Notes under the pieces: model-generated
Database searches by the model: none
Seen by the model: the letters and a program-made list of their open reading frames with translations, nothing else
Told to the model about the DNA's origin: nothing
Shown: positions 13,118 to 13,615 of the stretch, in pieces
Layout: each line of letters begins with the position of its first letter
How positions within the stretch are numbered: position 1 is the stretch's first letter
NCBI GenBank assembly: GCA_050248375.1
Contig: JBFWSL010000071.1
Span: forward strand, 1 to 13,615
Direction of reading: 5' to 3'
Length of the DNA: 13,615 nt
Source: JAYZVT01 sp050248375
GTDB taxonomy: Bacteria > Pseudomonadota > Alphaproteobacteria > Rhizobiales > Methyloligellaceae
Made by a program: the position numbers and the translations under genes

Positions 13118-13615
13118 TCGGCGGCCTCGCGTCGCGTCACATATTGCCGGACGTAGCTGTCGAAGCCATCCTGCGTCTGCGCCATGCGGACATAGCTCGC
13201 CAGGTGATCGCCGTCGGCGCCATAGCCATGCGGCAACCCCAGGGGCCAGCAGCCGGCTTTCGCTTTCGCCACTGCCGTGATGTAGACGCCAGGTATGGTT
13301 CCCGCGGCCAACACGGGGTCATCGAGCAGGCTGCCCTCGAGGATTTCCTCCACGGTGACGCAGGTGGTGCGGGAGGCATGCGCCATCACCGCCAGTTCAC
13401 GGCGGATGCCTATCCATACATTCCCGAGCCGGTCCGCCTTGGCGGCATGAAACAACGTCACGTCCGGGCGGATGGCCGGCAGATAGACGATCGGGTCGTT
13501 TTCGCTGAAAGGATTCTCGCCGACCTGCCAGTCTGGCCTGCGCGACAGCACGTCTGTTCCCAGCAGGCCGCGCAGAGGCAGGAAGGGGACCCCCTTCTCG
13601 CTGGCCTGCAACGCC
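13114..13615 (-). CDS. CoA-transferase-fold enzyme, alpha subunit (partial)
   Basis: This is the C-terminal 166 residues of the alpha subunit of the same enzyme; the start lies beyond the right edge, and the frame is open to it. Family features are VPFLPLRGLLGTDVL, then YLPAIRPDVTLFHAAKADRLG and GNVWIG, and the strand CVTVEEILE. GctA and IpdA share this pattern, the closest by eye being IpdA-type or generic acyl-CoA transferase subunit A. The TTG at 13609-13611 is not a real start because the domain continues upstream. The stop overlaps the beta start, so the two subunits should be made in equal amounts. The missing N-terminal half would include the CoA-binding loop, so the function cannot be judged further here. 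Confidence 0.88.
   Translation of the reverse strand, partial: ALQASEKGVPFLPLRGLLGTDVLSRRPDWQVGENPFSENDPIVYLPAIRPDVTLFHAAKADRLGNVWIGIRRELAVMAHASRTTCVTVEEILEGSLLDDPVLAAGTIPGVYITAVAKAKAGCWPLGLPHGYGADGDHLASYVRMAQTQDGFDSYVRQYVTRREAAE

Overview
The window is GC-rich, densely coded chromosomal DNA from an alphaproteobacterium. The evidence is a hemA-type 5-aminolevulinate synthase (C4 route to heme), a metal-site variant of HemB typical of alphaproteobacteria, an LdtR/LdtP-like regulator and L,D-transpeptidase pair, and a Bpt-type leucyl/arginyl-transferase. I cannot name the genus. A Hyphomicrobiales- or Rhodospirillales-like organism fits, but that is inference. I see no mobile element, CRISPR array, tRNA or rRNA, and composition looks uniform, so this reads as core genome.

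Left part (1-4581). The 3' end of parC and a small GNAT acetyltransferase run rightward. They meet a leftward series that reads, in transcription order, hemB, ilvA (threonine ammonia-lyase with an ACT domain), an RDD-family membrane protein and bpt. The GNAT gene and bpt overlap by nine bases at their 3' ends. The leftward genes have gaps of 26, 77 and 97 bp, so they may form one operon with internal promoters.

Middle (4757-8555). A tight leftward three-gene unit encodes a secreted extensin-like protein with an M15-peptidase-like His/Asp/HxH signature, a twin-arginine (Tat) exported aldo/keto reductase, and a six-helix DUF6064-like membrane protein. Gaps are 1 and 3 bp. All three products are expected in the envelope, so this is the least explained functional unit here. 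Divergent from it, 57 bp away, is a 3-hydroxyisobutyryl-CoA hydrolase of valine breakdown.

Right part (8656-12371). A MarR-type regulator (LdtR-like) is followed by a strong Rho-independent terminator and then a YkuD L,D-transpeptidase (LdtP-like), so the enzyme must have its own promoter. The regulator's leader carries repeated and inverted ACAGGG/CCCTGT elements that overlap its ribosome binding site. Next come hemA and a small overlapping gene of a conserved but uncharacterised type (probably DUF6898).

Right edge (12383-13615). Two leftward, translationally coupled genes encode the subunits of a class I CoA-transferase-fold enzyme; the alpha subunit is cut by the window end. The beta subunit appears to lack the catalytic glutamate of true CoA-transferases, so it may be a hydrolase-like member such as IpdAB.

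No single spectacular new system is evident. The best candidates for new biology are the extensin/AKR/DUF6064 envelope operon, the glutamate-less CoA-transferase and the ldtR leader.
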